NCBI GenBank assembly: GCA_029706075.1
Contig: JAINUG010000138.1
Location: 1,674,001 to 1,738,000 of the forward strand
Direction: 5' to 3'
DNA: 64,000 nt
Source: Aldrovandia affinis
Taxonomy: Eukaryota > Chordata > Actinopteri > Notacanthiformes > Halosauridae
The notes below the pieces were generated by a model, which worked only from the letters and a program-made list of their open reading frames with translations, did not search any database and was not told the origin of the DNA. Below are positions 1-10,013 of this stretch, one piece after another. The first letter of the stretch is position 1. Every line of letters begins with the position of its first letter. A program made the translations under genes and the position numbers.

Positions 1-229
1 GTTGCCTAGCAGGATTGTGGGGGCTGACTTGTGGCCTCTAGGGCACTCATGGTCCCCGGATAAGGCACGCTTCCTGGCCGGTGTAGTGGCCCACTCAGCC
101 ATGCCCTCCCCCGTGAGTGAGGGGGAATCCCCCCATTCCGCAGGGGTAGCCAGATCCAGGGTAGTGAGGAGGGCCACCTCCTCCACATAGCCCCCTCCCC
201 AGACTCCGCCGCCACAGTCTCGAACAGGG
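1..229. other. GC-rich segment at window edge, no gene recognised
   Basis: This stretch is clearly richer in G and C than the DNA that follows. It holds overlapping short ORFs on both strands (up to 88 codons) with no domain or signature I recognise. It directly precedes the end of a Tc1-like transposon, so it could be cargo or an older insertion within that element, but the window cuts it off on the left. I see no promoter, splice pattern or RNA gene. Confidence 0.3.
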
Positions 230-439
230 GGGAGAACAGCTTTACACTAAATTTTACATTACGAAAATACAAAAATTGACATTATTTTTCAGCTTTTGGT
301 AACCTAAACGGTTTTTTTAAACCTCTGACAGTTTATCGCTTACCTATGTACCATTTCAGGTTATTCACTGGACATGAACTGCTTAAATGTAAGTAAAAAC
401 TGGAAAATGGGGGTGTTCTAAAACTTTTGACCGGTAGTG
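230..439. mobile_element. Tc1/mariner element, right terminal segment
   Basis: The segment ends in ACTTTTGACCGGTAGTG followed by TA, which is the terminal inverted repeat style of fish Tc1-like transposons (termini beginning CACTACCGGTCAAAAGT on the other strand) with the TA target. No transposase is visible. Only this end lies in the window, so length and internal content are unknown. Confidence 0.6.
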
Positions 440-441
440 TA

Positions 442-889
442 CATAAAAGCACAGATGTAACACAAAGACAAATATAGTTAATGTTTTCATTAATGCATCC
501 ACATTATGAATGTATTTTACTGTAATTGATATGAACCTTCCCAACAAAATCTCAAATACCTGGTTCATACATGACAGATAATGATGCATCAAGAATAGGC
601 TCTGTCATTTTATATAGTTTTTGTAGAAATACACACATTTGATGGCAGTTGTATGTGAAAGTGCTCTTACCTTTTTTTTTGCAACTGGGAATAACCACAT
701 ACAAGTATGAATACCTACCAAACCTGTGAATTATTTTGTTGAATACATGTATTGTATGACCACCACTCATAACTGAGTAGTCACATTCGTGTATGCTTTC
801 TCCAGTAAAAATACATTGTTTATAAAATGGTCTAATTATTTTTTTTTAAAGTCACATTGCATGAGAATCCCTGTTCTATAGCTCTATTA
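442..889. other. AT-rich intergenic or intronic DNA, nothing seen
   Basis: There are only short chance ORFs with AT-rich codons. I see no repeat termini, RNA gene or coding signature. Confidence 0.4.
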
Positions 890-1010
890 GCGCTTTTCCA
901 ACGCACAGTACGGTGCGGCACAGCACGGTAACCAATCTGTACTACCACGTTTTGTCAGTTTTTCCATTGCCAAGCAAACCGTACCGAACCTACTGTAAGT
1001 ACCAGTGCTG
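890..1010. repeat. Possible hAT-type MITE remnant
   Basis: The sequence starts with GCGCTTTTCCAACGCACAGT and contains short mirrored motifs (ACGGTGCGGCACAGCACGGT; GTACCGAACC). These resemble non-autonomous fish hAT ends of the type 'CTTTTCCACYGGCACAGTACGG'. The boundaries and a target duplication are not clear, so this is a weak call based on family resemblance. Confidence 0.3.
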
Positions 1011-1424
1011 CATTTAGCTAATGCTCTGTTTAGGTACTAATGAGCTGAACAGGGACCTAAGGGTGGAGCTAGCAATACTCAGCTTCACTTCAATTATTGG
1101 TATTATACAGAGTTTGGCATTATTGTCAGGTTTGTGTGATTCTACAAGTTTGGTTTGTGTTACGAAAACTGAAGAAAACATGTTTCCTTTGAAAGGACAA
1201 AGTATAGTATTGTCAGTTTCATTTTCATTAACGCAATTAGAATATACATTTTCATAGTACAACATTTTCATTCGTCACATAAATAGATTTTTTGAAAGAT
1301 TGCTTAGGAATTGTTCGATGCATTATGATGCTCGAGTTAAACCCAAGCTTTTGAAACAAAAGGATCTGAACTGGACAATGTCAATGTGTAAGCGGAAATT
1401 GTACTGGAAAGTGATCTTGGTCAA
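1011..1424. other. No gene seen
   Basis: Overlapping 78-85 codon ORFs lie on the two strands here, but neither has a recognisable motif. They look like chance ORFs in unique AT-rich DNA. Confidence 0.4.
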
Positions 1425-1512
1425 TTGGAATTAATTGGAGGACCAACGCCGAATAATAAATATATGATATGATACGATATGATATACTTTATTTGTCCCC
1501 GTGGGGAAACTT
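1425..1512 (-). repeat. 3' tail of a non-LTR element (RTE/SINE-like)
   Basis: Read on the minus strand, this has a TTTCCCCACGGGGACAAATA-type hairpin, then AATAAAG, then a short tandem ATATC-type repeat. That hairpin plus microsatellite tail is typical of fish RTE-class LINEs and their SINEs. No coding part remains. Family assignment is by resemblance only. Confidence 0.4.
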
Positions 1513-1699
1513 GCTAATATATATACAGTGAGCAACATAATTAATTGGACAGTGACACATTTTTTGTTATTTTGGTTCTGTACTCTAGCACTTTGAGATT
1601 GAGTGCAGACTGTCAGCTTTAATTTGAGGGTATTTTCATTCATATCGGATTAACCGTTTAGAAATTATATAAACTTTTTGTGTCCCCCCCCATTTTCAG

Positions 1700-2271
1700 G
1701 CACCATAATTAATTGGACAGTTTAACATAATGTAGAATAAAGTAATCATTTTTAATATTTGGTCACATATCCTTTGCATGCAATGACTGCTTGAAGTCTG
1801 CGACGCATAGATCTGGCTCTGCCAGGCCTTTACTGCCGCTGTCATCAGTTCCTGCTTGTTCTTGGGGCATTTTGCCTTTGGTTTTGCCTTCAGTAAGTGA
1901 AATGCATGCTCAATTGGATTCAGGTCAGGTGATTGACTTGGTGATTGGCTATTGCAGAACATTCCACTTCTTTGCCTTAAAAGATTGTTGACTTTGACAC
2001 AGATACGCCTACCTCCTGGAGGGTGTTCTTGATCTGGCTAACTGTTGTGAAGGGGTTTTTCTTCACCAGGAAAATAATTATTCTGTCATCCACCACAGTT
2101 GTTTTCCGTGGTCTTCCGGGCCTTTTGGTGTTCCTGAGCTCACCAGTGCATTCTTTCTTTTGCTAATGTTTTTGCATCTAATGTTTTTGCTATCTCTCTG
2201 ATGGGTTTGTTTAGATTTTTCAGCCTAATGATGGCTTGCTTCACCGACACAGACAACTCTTTGGACTTCAT
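1700..2271 (-). pseudogene. Tc1 transposase remnant (N- and C-terminal parts)
   Basis: The C-terminal piece (ORF 1696-1962, minus) contains [15 protein letters not shown], which covers the final catalytic region of Tc1 DDE transposases around the last acidic residue. The N-terminal piece begins at a Met at 2271 with MKSKELSVSVKQAIIRLKN and reads like the first helix-turn-helix of the DNA-binding domain. The two pieces are in different frames. Most of the catalytic core with the first two acidic residues is missing, so this is a non-functional copy. Confidence 0.8.
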
Positions 2272-2511
2272 ATTGAGTGTTAACAGCAAGAGATTCCAAA
2301 TGCAAATGCCACACTTGAAATAAACTCTAATCAACTCTAGACCTTTTATCTGCTTACTTGAAAATGAAATAATGAGGGAATAACACACACCTGGCCACGG
2401 AACAGCTGAGCAGCCAATTGTCCAATTACCTTTGGTCCCTTAAAAACGGGGGGACCACGTATAAAAAGTGCTGTAATTCCTACACCGTTCACCCGATTTG
2501 GATGTCAATAC

Positions 2512-3063
2512 TGTGGCATCCCAAGGGGCACGATGAGGAAATGGCGGCATGCTTCTTTAATTCTTGGGAGCCACTGGAGAAGGAAAGACTGCATTTCCCA
2601 GCAGCCTGCAGTCCCACAGCTGAAGCCTGTAAAGCTGGAGGACTACGGACAGCTGAAGGCCATTTGGAGGCCTATTTAAAGGACTCGTTTATGTCACACT
2701 GGAAAGGGAGTAGGTTGGTGTGTTGGAGTAGTGGACAGTGGGTGAGAGAATTGTTTGGAAGGAAAGTACTGTTTGGATTGCTGTTTGGCTTGGATTGGAT
2801 TGTTTTGAGGACCCCGTTTTGTGTACCAACTTGGACTGTGTGAGGAACTGACCTGAATTTCAATTACGGGTTACGGACAACGACGACGAGTAAAGATTGT
2901 GGACTTTGTGTTTTGGATTCCCCAAATACCCCACCCTTTGTTTTGTGTTTTAGAATAATACATTATCGTTTTATCTATATTACTGCCTCCTCTGGGTTAT
3001 TTAACTGCCTACGCCCTCTGCAAAGGTCCAGGGCCTGTCACCCAACCTCAAAGGGACACCACA
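2512..3063 (+). mobile_element. Solo LTR, family 1, copy 1
   Basis: This 552-bp unit begins TGTGGCATCCC and ends GGGACACCACA, giving TG...CA ends with short inverted termini. It is flanked on both sides by ATAC. A TATTTAAA box near 2672 suits an LTR promoter. No gag or pol lies beside it, so it is a solo LTR left by recombination. It interrupts Tc1 copy A. A second copy lies inverted at 27041-27440. An ORF of 141 codons inside (2418-2843) has no retroviral or other motif and is not called as a gene. Confidence 0.75.
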
Positions 3064-3206
3064 ATACCCTCAAATTAAAGCTGAAAGTCTGCACTTTGAG
3101 CTCATGTTCATTATTTAATTTCAACTCCAATATGCTGTGGTAGACAGCTAAAATAACAATAACTTTCTCAGCATCCAAATATTTATGGACCTGACTGTAT
3201 ATATAT

Positions 3207-3683
3207 TGTCGCAGAATACGGGGCATTGAGTTTCAACTCCGCCAAATGATCAATAATAAACCCACCTACACAGGCAAAATGCAAGAAAATGAGTATTTTA
3301 TTCAGGGGAATTAGCACAAAGGGAAGGGGGAAACCAAGTTGCAATCCGTAATCCATTTTCAATGTCCCAGTCCGTAATTCAAGTCAGGTTCTCATACACA
3401 AAAAGGTCAAACACACACAGGCTTTCAAAACAATCCAAGTCATATTCTTAATTCAATCCAAAAATCACTTTCTCACGCTCTCTCCAAAACACTTTTCCCA
3501 GATGGTACTTGGCCCTGAGTAACATGGCTGGTGCACTTTTATCTGTGTACCCTATAGCTGGCATAGGCTGCAGGTGTGTTCCCTGATCTTCTGCATGCCC
3601 AAATAAGGAGAAGGGGTGGAGCCAGCGACCAACCAGGCACTTCCCCTCAATCACCACCCCCCGGGCGGCCTCCGGGCGGCTGA
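3207..3683 (-). mobile_element. LTR, family 2 (incomplete copy)
   Basis: The copy starts TGTCGCAGAATACGGGG next to TATATA. Towards its far end it shares GGGGTGGAGCCAGCG with the LTR at 6778-7358. A TTTATT near 3295 gives AATAAA on the minus strand, which sets its orientation. The final ...CTGCCACA end seen in the other copy is not present, so the right boundary is approximate. No internal coding region adjoins it. Confidence 0.55.
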
Positions 3684-3799
3684 ATTCTTTTTTGTCACTT
3701 CAGATAACTCCACCTATCTAACTCCTCCTGTCTTCATGGTTCTGTTGTGCGATGGAAAAATGACACAGGGACATAGGATTTGCTTTTGTATGTATCTGT

Positions 3800-3862
3800 G
3801 ATGGTTACTGTGTGGTATGAAAGGTGCTATATAAATGAAATAAATAAATAAATAAATAAATA
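3800..3862 (+). repeat. LINE 3' tail with AAAT/AATA tandem repeat
   Basis: GAAAGGTGCTATATAAATGA followed by about seven AAAT-type units resembles the conserved 3' end of fish LINEs ('..GGCGCTATATAAAT..') with a tandem tail. No coding part is attached. Confidence 0.45.
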
Positions 3863-6131
3863 CTGTGCAGTGGAAACACGCCATATAACTTTTTCTATAA
3901 CTTTACAACTGGGATCTATAACTGCACATCATATTATTTATTAGTTAGATGCAATGGTTGATATAGCTAGCCATTGATTTCAAGGTTAAAGTGTCCAAGC
4001 CCGACAGCATAACAATCAATGACAACAATGACAATGTGAAAACTGATATTGAGAGTGCAATATCAGCCAGAACCTTATATTGATCTTCAGACCTTTCACC
4101 ATTTGCAATAAGGGTGGCCATCCCTGTCCCTGGAGATCCACAGGATGGCCAATGCTGGTCCTGAGGTACAAGGTCTGGGTTTGTTTTTTGGACCCTAAAA
4201 GCAGCAGATAAAGAAACCAGGTGAGGTGCGTTAACTGTGCAATTGTCACAATAGCACCCTCTAGGGCACTGTTATAAGCACACAACAATTATCGGACACC
4301 ACCCCATGGGCTCACTCTCCCTCAAGAGAATTTTCATTACAATGTATTCTAAAAATACAAAACCAAACAAAATACCTTATAACTGAATCAAACCCAAGAG
4401 ATGTAAAACACCAAGGGAGTATATGTGTGTCTGTGTGCAGGCCTGGATCAAACAGGAATGTTACTCTCCTTATAGACATCTTGATAGAGAAGCTAACCCT
4501 ACTAATAAAGGGTAGTCTTGTATTTTCCAGCTCTGTTCTTGACTCAGTTATTTTCTACTTGCCCTCCAATTAATCACCCTTTGCAATATGTTACAGCACA
4601 AATATTATGTCCATTTTCCAGCGTTATGTCTTCCTCCTTTGAGAAACCTTTTCTCCAATGCCCTGATAGTCCTCCTTGTGACCTTGCTGCTGTCTAGGAA
4701 AGACCCAATCACGTCTCTCACATTCTTACGAGTGAATCATTGAGTATGCAGGTGGGATAAATCAAGGACATGAAATAACACACAAAGGAATTTGTAAAGG
4801 TAACACACACACACACACAACAAAATAACAAACAAAACTAGTGAAAGAAACCAGGAAAAAAGATCACAAAATATTGGACAGTTTACATTACCAGATCTTC
4901 AAAATAAGAGTCACTAAAATAAATTAAAAATAGTACCCCACTCTAGACACATACCATAACAACACTTCAAAATACACCCTTGACTTCTATATTTATATGT
5001 ACTATTTTTTGTTTAGTTGCTCTCAGGACATTACAGCTAAATGAAGTTAAATACACTAAGTGTGTACATTGGGCCCAGTTAAATATTTAAATATTTTTGT
5101 TGGTTAGGTGCACTCTGCAGGGTCTAAGATGGTACAAGTAAACTAAACTTGTAGGCTAGCATTCTAACATGTTTTTAAACAAAAGGACCACCGGTGATAC
5201 CACTCACTAAAAGGCCTCTAGTTCATAAGTTTAGAGTCCTGGGTCTAGAAGTCTGTTTTTTGTACAGACTTAGCTGACATATTGAACAAGGCATGCACAC
5301 AAATCCACAGGTATATCCTGAAATGTGACAAATGTATTGCTTTCCAAACATGAGATTCTACACAGACTTCATTGTATGTTTGATCTTAGGTCCTTTGGGA
5401 TGTGTTCTTTCACATGCTATTTGAGACACCTATAAACTACAATGTGTTTCCTTTCAAATGAAACCAAATGTAGACATGTGGCTATCACAGTTATTGAGCT
5501 ATGAAATGTTATATTTGGGTATGTCCAAATTGCAGGTGATGGTTAAGGGGTTAAAATGTCAAAATAAGAGCAATATAATGAACTGACGACAGTGGTCATG
5601 AAGGTCAAGACAGGTCAATGAGGCACCAGAGGTTGACTTTGCTGTGATATCTTTCAGCTACCAATGATAAAGGTGAGGGATATGCACTGGTAGATCAGAT
5701 AAGATCAGAATCAAGATTTCAAGGAGCGTGAAAATCAATCACCGTAACGCCCTTGGGGAGAAGAGAGTGTGAGGAGGCTCTCTCCTTTAGGAAAATGCAC
5801 AGATGCTTCCCTGTAGAGCTTTAACAGATGACCAGGAAGATACAGAGCTCAGAGTGAATGCAGGTCTTACTTATTCATTTATTTGTCAGGGACATAGCAA
5901 AATACACTTTACAATGATAAAAACAAAGCATCAGATGCATTACATTGTTTATAGCCAAAGGATCATTTCCAACGCCTGTCCCAAAAAAACTAAGAAAAAG
6001 AAACGTATGGGAAAAAAAAAATATGAATAAAACAAAATGCATGCACAAACACATTAGAAAAAAGTACATCCACATTACAGCCAAATAGCAAATCATAAAA
6101 CAGAAGACTTTTGTGTAAATGACATAATGAG

Positions 6132-6136
<5 letters not shown>
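3863..6136. other. 2.3-kb non-coding stretch
   Basis: There is no gene here. A possible diverged hAT-MITE or SINE-like piece lies at about 4108-4275 (GGTGGCCATCCCTGTCCCTG; GATGGCCAATGCTGGTCC). An AC run lies at about 4804-4820. The rest is unique-looking AT-rich sequence, and its ORFs are short and patternless. Confidence 0.4.
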
Positions 6137-6167
<31 letters not shown>

Positions 6168-6177
6168 TGGCTTCGGA
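6137..6177. repeat. (TA)n microsatellite plus Tc1 end stub
   Basis: About 14 TA units are followed by CAGTGGCTTCGGA, which is exactly the first 13 bases of the Tc1 terminus at 7372. The stub ends abruptly in more TA-rich sequence. It therefore duplicates the junction found on the far side of the two LTRs. Confidence 0.7.
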
Positions 6178-6206
6178 TATATGGATATATGTATATATAT
6201 ATATAG

Positions 6207-6746
6207 TGACATCATGAGAGGTTTCCCAGGGCAGGCTAGTGTGGGGCAGTGCAATACCACTGAAAAAACAGGCACAATGCAGACAGTTCAAAAATAAAGT
6301 CAAGGTTTATTTAGCCCGCAGGGTATTAACAGGTAACTCTTCTTCAAAACCACAATCCAAAATCCAACTTAAACATCCCAAAAGGAAAAAAGGTTCTTCC
6401 AAAACTCAAAACATTCAAAAATTGTCTCAACGTAAAATGTCAATGTTTATCCTGCAAAAGTCTTCTTTCATTCAACAGTTCTTAAATCAAAAGGGTACTT
6501 TCCTTGTATTGTTTGTCCAGCTCCTTCCAGCCATGTGCTCTGTCCCTCTGCTCCCTCTCCCTTTCTTTGTCCTGCGTGTGTGCTCTCTATACCGGCCTTG
6601 ATTAGGTGGTCCAAGCACCTACACCTGTTGGAGTCGTGATGCATTGTGGGAACTGTAGTGTGCGCAACGGTGGCCATTTTGTGAAGTGGCCCCCGATCTA
6701 GTATGGGAATGTAGCACCCCTCTACTACACGTCCCCTTGTGATGCC

Positions 6747-6749
<3 letters not shown>
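6207..6749 (-). mobile_element. Solo LTR, family 3
   Basis: The unit runs from TGACATCATGAG to CTTGTGATGCCACA, with inverted ends TGRCATCA. TTTATT at 6306-6311 gives AATAAA on the minus strand, which fixes orientation. It is embedded in TA microsatellite DNA on both sides, so the target duplication cannot be resolved and the exact first base is uncertain by a few bases. No gag or pol remains. Confidence 0.7.

Positions 6750-6777
<28 letters not shown>
6750..6777. repeat. (TA)n between two LTRs
   Basis: A pure TA run of 28 bp separates two unrelated LTRs. Confidence 0.85.
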
Positions 6778-6780
<3 letters not shown>

Positions 6781-7358
6781 GACAAACCCCGGGGAGTATG
6801 GAGTTGTCACGAAACCAAGCCAGATAATTAACGAGATTCACAACCAAAGGAATGTAATAATCACTGGTATTTTATTATATTTCCAGTGAAAGGGAAAAGG
6901 GGAGAGAGAGTCACTTGGGGTTTTCCGGGAAATCCGTAATCTGTGAGAATCGTCGGGGCTGATAGCTGGGGTCGGTACACAGGCGCAGATTCTCACACGG
7001 TCCAGGGCGGGTTTTCCAGTCGGGTAGTCAGACATTCCAAGTTTGTTGCACAAAGCGGGTTCTCCTATCCAAACTAATTATCAAACACTTAATTCACACA
7101 GCACTATATTCCTTTCTTCTTTCTCTACTCACTCTCTTTGTTTGATTTCCCTTGCGGTACTCTCACTGGCTGAGTGCCGCGCCTCTTTTTGTAGCATGGT
7201 CACTCAGCCCCGTGATTCCTTTCAGGTGCGCTGAGATTCACCCCTGATGCAGCTCGTTGAGCAGGAAGCCCTAATATGGGCATGGGGTGGAGCCAGCGTG
7301 CTCCCACATACCTGCCCTCTATAACCATTCCCCTTACTACTCCCTCCCGGCTGCCACA
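6778..7358 (-). mobile_element. Solo LTR, family 2
   Basis: This 581-bp unit starts TGTGACAAACCCCGGGG and ends CCGGCTGCCACA, with TG...CA ends. TATAT flanks on both sides are compatible with a 5-bp duplication, though they are indistinguishable from the surrounding (TA)n. TTTATT near 6871 (AATAAA on the minus strand) gives the orientation. The distal part matches the incomplete copy at 3207-3683. Confidence 0.75.
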
Positions 7359-7371
7359 ATATATATATATA

Positions 7372-8330
7372 CAGTGGCTTCGGAAAGTATTCAGGCCCCT
7401 TCTCTTTTTCCACACTTTGTTGTGTTATAGACTTAATTTAAAATGGATTAAATATGGATTTTTTTTTTTACATCAATCTATGCACAATACCCCATAATGA
7501 CAAAGCGAAAACACATTTAGAAATTGTTGCAAATTTATTACAAATATAAAACTTAAATGTGTAATTTACATAAGTATTCAGGCCCTTTGCTATGATACTC
7601 CAAATTGAGCTCAGATGCATCCTGTTCTTCAGATGCAGAGAGCTTCAGAGTTCCTCTGCAGTGATGGGAGAACCTGACAGAAGAACTGTTTGTACAGCAG
7701 TCCATCAATCAGACCTTTATGGTAGTGGCTAGACGGAAGCCACTCCTGAGTAAAAGGCATATGACAGCCCACCTGGAGTTTGCCAAATGACACTTAAAGG
7801 ACTCTGAGAGCATGAGGAAAAAGATTGTCTGGTCTGATGGGACAAAAATGGAACTCTTTGGCCTGAATGCTAAGTGCTAACATAAAGGCCTGATTTATGG
7901 AGTGCTGCAGAGATGGGTGTCCTTCTGCCAGGTTCTCCCATCGCTGCAGAGGAACTCCGAAGCTCTCTTAGAGTGGCTATTGGATTCTTAGTCACCTCCC
8001 TGACCAAGGCCCTTCTTGCCCAGTTACTGAGTTTGGTCAGACAACCAGCTCTAAGAAGAGTCGTGATGGTTCCAGGGAACTTTCAATGATTTAGAAATGT
8101 TTTTATACTCTTCCCCAGATCTATGCCTCAAAACAATTCTATCTCAGAGGTCTGTGGAGAGTTCCTTGGACTTGATGGCTCGGTCTTTGCTCTGACATGC
8201 AATGTGAACTGTTGGACCTTATATAGACAGCTGTGTGCTTTTCTAAATCATGTCCAATTAATTGTATCTGCCACAGGTAGACAAGTTCTAGAGACATCTC
8301 AAGGATGATCAAAGGGAACAGCATGCACCA
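7372..8330. mobile_element. Chimeric, partly inverted Tc1 element B
   Basis: It starts CAGTGGCTTCGGAAAGTATT after TA, a typical fish Tc1 terminus. At 7690-7880 a plus-strand transposase fragment is readable (residues like KIVWSDGTKMELFGLNA, matching the core '..LWSDETKFELFG..'). From about 7895 onward the sequence runs in the opposite orientation, as the 5' half of such a transposon read backwards. It ends near CATCTCAAGGATGATCAAAG with no clean terminus. About 45 bases at 7631-7680 recur inverted at 7925-7970, marking the fold-back junction. There is no intact ORF. Confidence 0.7.
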
Positions 8331-8704
8331 TTATAAATATATCACAGATTTGTATCATTATTGCATAATTATTATTATTGATATCATTAATAATATTATA
8401 TAAGAATGATTAAAATGATAATATCATAAAAGACTCAATATCATAATAGCTTTATTAAGCTGCTACCAAAGTCATTAGTATTTTCTATAATATTTATTTA
8501 TTTTCATTTATATTCATTTTTATACCCATAATCCTTATGTAACTGTCTACTTCTTCACTACTGGGGAATACACTTCTGTCAATGTTCCTCTTGTATGATA
8601 GTTTTATTGTACTGTGCTGTTAGTGTCTGAATCTTGTTTAACCACCCCCACATGAATTAAGAAATATATTAAAAATTACAAAGTTGAAGTATATAAGTTT
8701 ATTT
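8331..8704. other. AT-rich spacer, nothing seen
   Basis: This has many ATTATT/TAATAT runs and no ORF, terminus or RNA signature. Confidence 0.4.
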
Positions 8705-9125
8705 AAAAACTATTACTGGTGGCTGTGTTATGATGTGGGGAGCAAATTTCTGGCATGGGTTAGGTCCACTCAACCTGTTTGAGGGCAAGGTAAACTCCAA
8801 TAAATACAAAGCCATGTGATCACCTTAAACCTATGGTGAAGCATTTCTATCCTGATGGGAGTGGTATCTTCCAGGATGACAATGCCCCCATCCACAGGAC
8901 ATGAGTCGTAACTGAATGGTTTGATGAGCATGAGAACAATGGAATGTTTTACCATTACCAAGCCATGGCCATCTCAGTCACCAGATCTCAACCCAATTGA
9001 ATGATTGAGTCTGGAGTGGCACCTAAGACAGCGTTTTACACCACCATCAACAAAACACAAATGATGGATTTTTTTGTGGACGAATGGTGTTGCATCTTTC
9101 CAATAGAGTTTCAGATACTTGTAGA
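8705..9125 (+). pseudogene. Tc1 transposase fragment (C-terminal half)
   Basis: In shifting frames it reads like the second half of Tc1 transposase: VMMWG.NFW..GLGPLN, FLSDGSGIFQDDNAP-like and [15 protein letters not shown] segments, with several stops and frameshifts. The region carrying the second and third catalytic acidic residues is therefore represented but not translatable. Confidence 0.7.
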
Positions 9126-9133
9126 GTCTATAG

Positions 9134-9338
9134 CAGGGCTGGGCAATCTTACCCTGTGTGGGCCGGTGTGGATGCAGGCTTTTGTTCCAACTGAACAGTG
9201 ACACACCTGATTCCACTAATCAAAGCCCTGATTGAAGACTTTGATTAGCTGATTAGTCAAATCAGGTGAGCTACTGCTCGGCTGGAACAAAAGCCTGCAC
9301 CCACACCGGCCCACACAGGGTAAGATTGCCCACCCCTG
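9134..9338. mobile_element. Palindromic hAT MITE, copy 1
   Basis: The 205-bp element begins CAGGGCTGGGCAATCTTACC and ends with the inverted complement (GGTAAGATTGCCCACCCCTG). Its two halves can pair along most of its length. It is flanked by a perfect 8-bp duplication, GTCTATAG (9126-9133 and 9339-9346), the hallmark size for hAT transposition. It has no coding capacity. A second copy lies at 22304-22508. Confidence 0.9.
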
Positions 9339-9516
9339 GTCTATAGGCCAGTTTACATCAAAGATTCGCAATGAGACTAAACCATTTTAGGTGTTACAGC
9401 ACCCAGATAATAATAACAGCATAAAAAGAACACATGTAATAACAACCAAAATATAAAATATATCTGTTCTCTCGCATGTTAATTAAGTTTAACATGTAGG
9501 CCTAAACTTACTTATT

Positions 9517-9735
9517 TTAATGAGATGGGTGGGCCTGCTGCTTTTTTGAGCAAAACAACTCCACTCTCGGTTTAATGTTGGAGATGGCCACTCTGAGATC
9601 ATCCTCCACGTTGAATCGTGATCAGTATTTGTTGTTTATGTACGTCAGTGTGGAAAAAGTATTTTCACTGAAAGGAATCAGTACATCCATCTTGGATAGC
9701 TCTGGGTAGATGGACAGCTCTGGGTAGATGGCTTT
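9517..9735 (-). pseudogene. hAT (Charlie-like) transposase C-terminal remnant
   Basis: The minus-strand frame contains FSENTFSTLTYINNKY, then one stop codon, then FNVEDDLRVAISNIKPRVE, and terminates at 9517. This matches the C-terminal dimerisation end of hAT-Charlie transposases and the host genes derived from them ('STLTYIKNKYR.RL.VEDDLRVALS'). A tandem duplication of about 19 bp (AGCTCTGGGTAGATGG) lies at its upstream edge. It is non-functional. Confidence 0.75.
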
Positions 9736-9949
9736 TTAAAATTAATTTCATGAATTTCTTCAGGGTGACTGTTGTCAATCTCGATATCTGGTGTGTCCTC
9801 ATTTTTACATATTAACCACCATTCCATTTTGCAGATGAACGTTAGCTGGCTTGCAAAAAAATATTATGCACACAAAAGGCAGTTTGTAGGCTAGTACGTT
9901 AATGTTGCACTGTAAATGTACAGTAACTGACATGTCATAAATACATTTA

Positions 9950-10013
9950 CCATACTTTAAATCATCTCGCGACCCTCCAAACGGATCTTGCAACCCCCAC
10001 TTTGAGAACCACT
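9950..10013 (-). repeat. hAT-Charlie terminal sequence
   Basis: Read on the minus strand it begins CAGTGGTTCTCAAAGTGGGG, the well-known Charlie-type hAT terminus. With the transposase remnant at 9517-9735 it defines the partner end of one decayed hAT copy. The opposite terminus was not found. Confidence 0.7.

Larger units (their letters stand above)
1526..3197 (-). mobile_element. Tc1/mariner transposon A, split by a solo LTR
   Basis: Both ends are preserved. The left terminus starts CAGTGAGCAACATAATTAAT and the right ends ...GGACCTGACTG, each flanked by TA. The ends are imperfect inverted repeats over more than 100 bp: the block AGACTGTCAGCTTTAATTTG near 1608-1627 matches, inverted, the CAAATTAAAGCTGAAAGTCT block near 3070. 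Transposase remnants lie on the minus strand. A solo LTR (2512-3063) sits inside the right arm. The coding region is decayed and internally shortened, so the element cannot move by itself. Confidence 0.85.

Noticed and set aside
2418..2843. 141-codon ORF
   Set aside because: It crosses the Tc1 arm/LTR junction at 2512, so it cannot be an old coding unit, and it has no motif.
5875..6303. 142-codon minus-strand ORF with an Ile-Tyr-rich stretch
   Set aside because: Its distinctive part is translated (TA)n, and it spans a microsatellite and an LTR edge with no domain.
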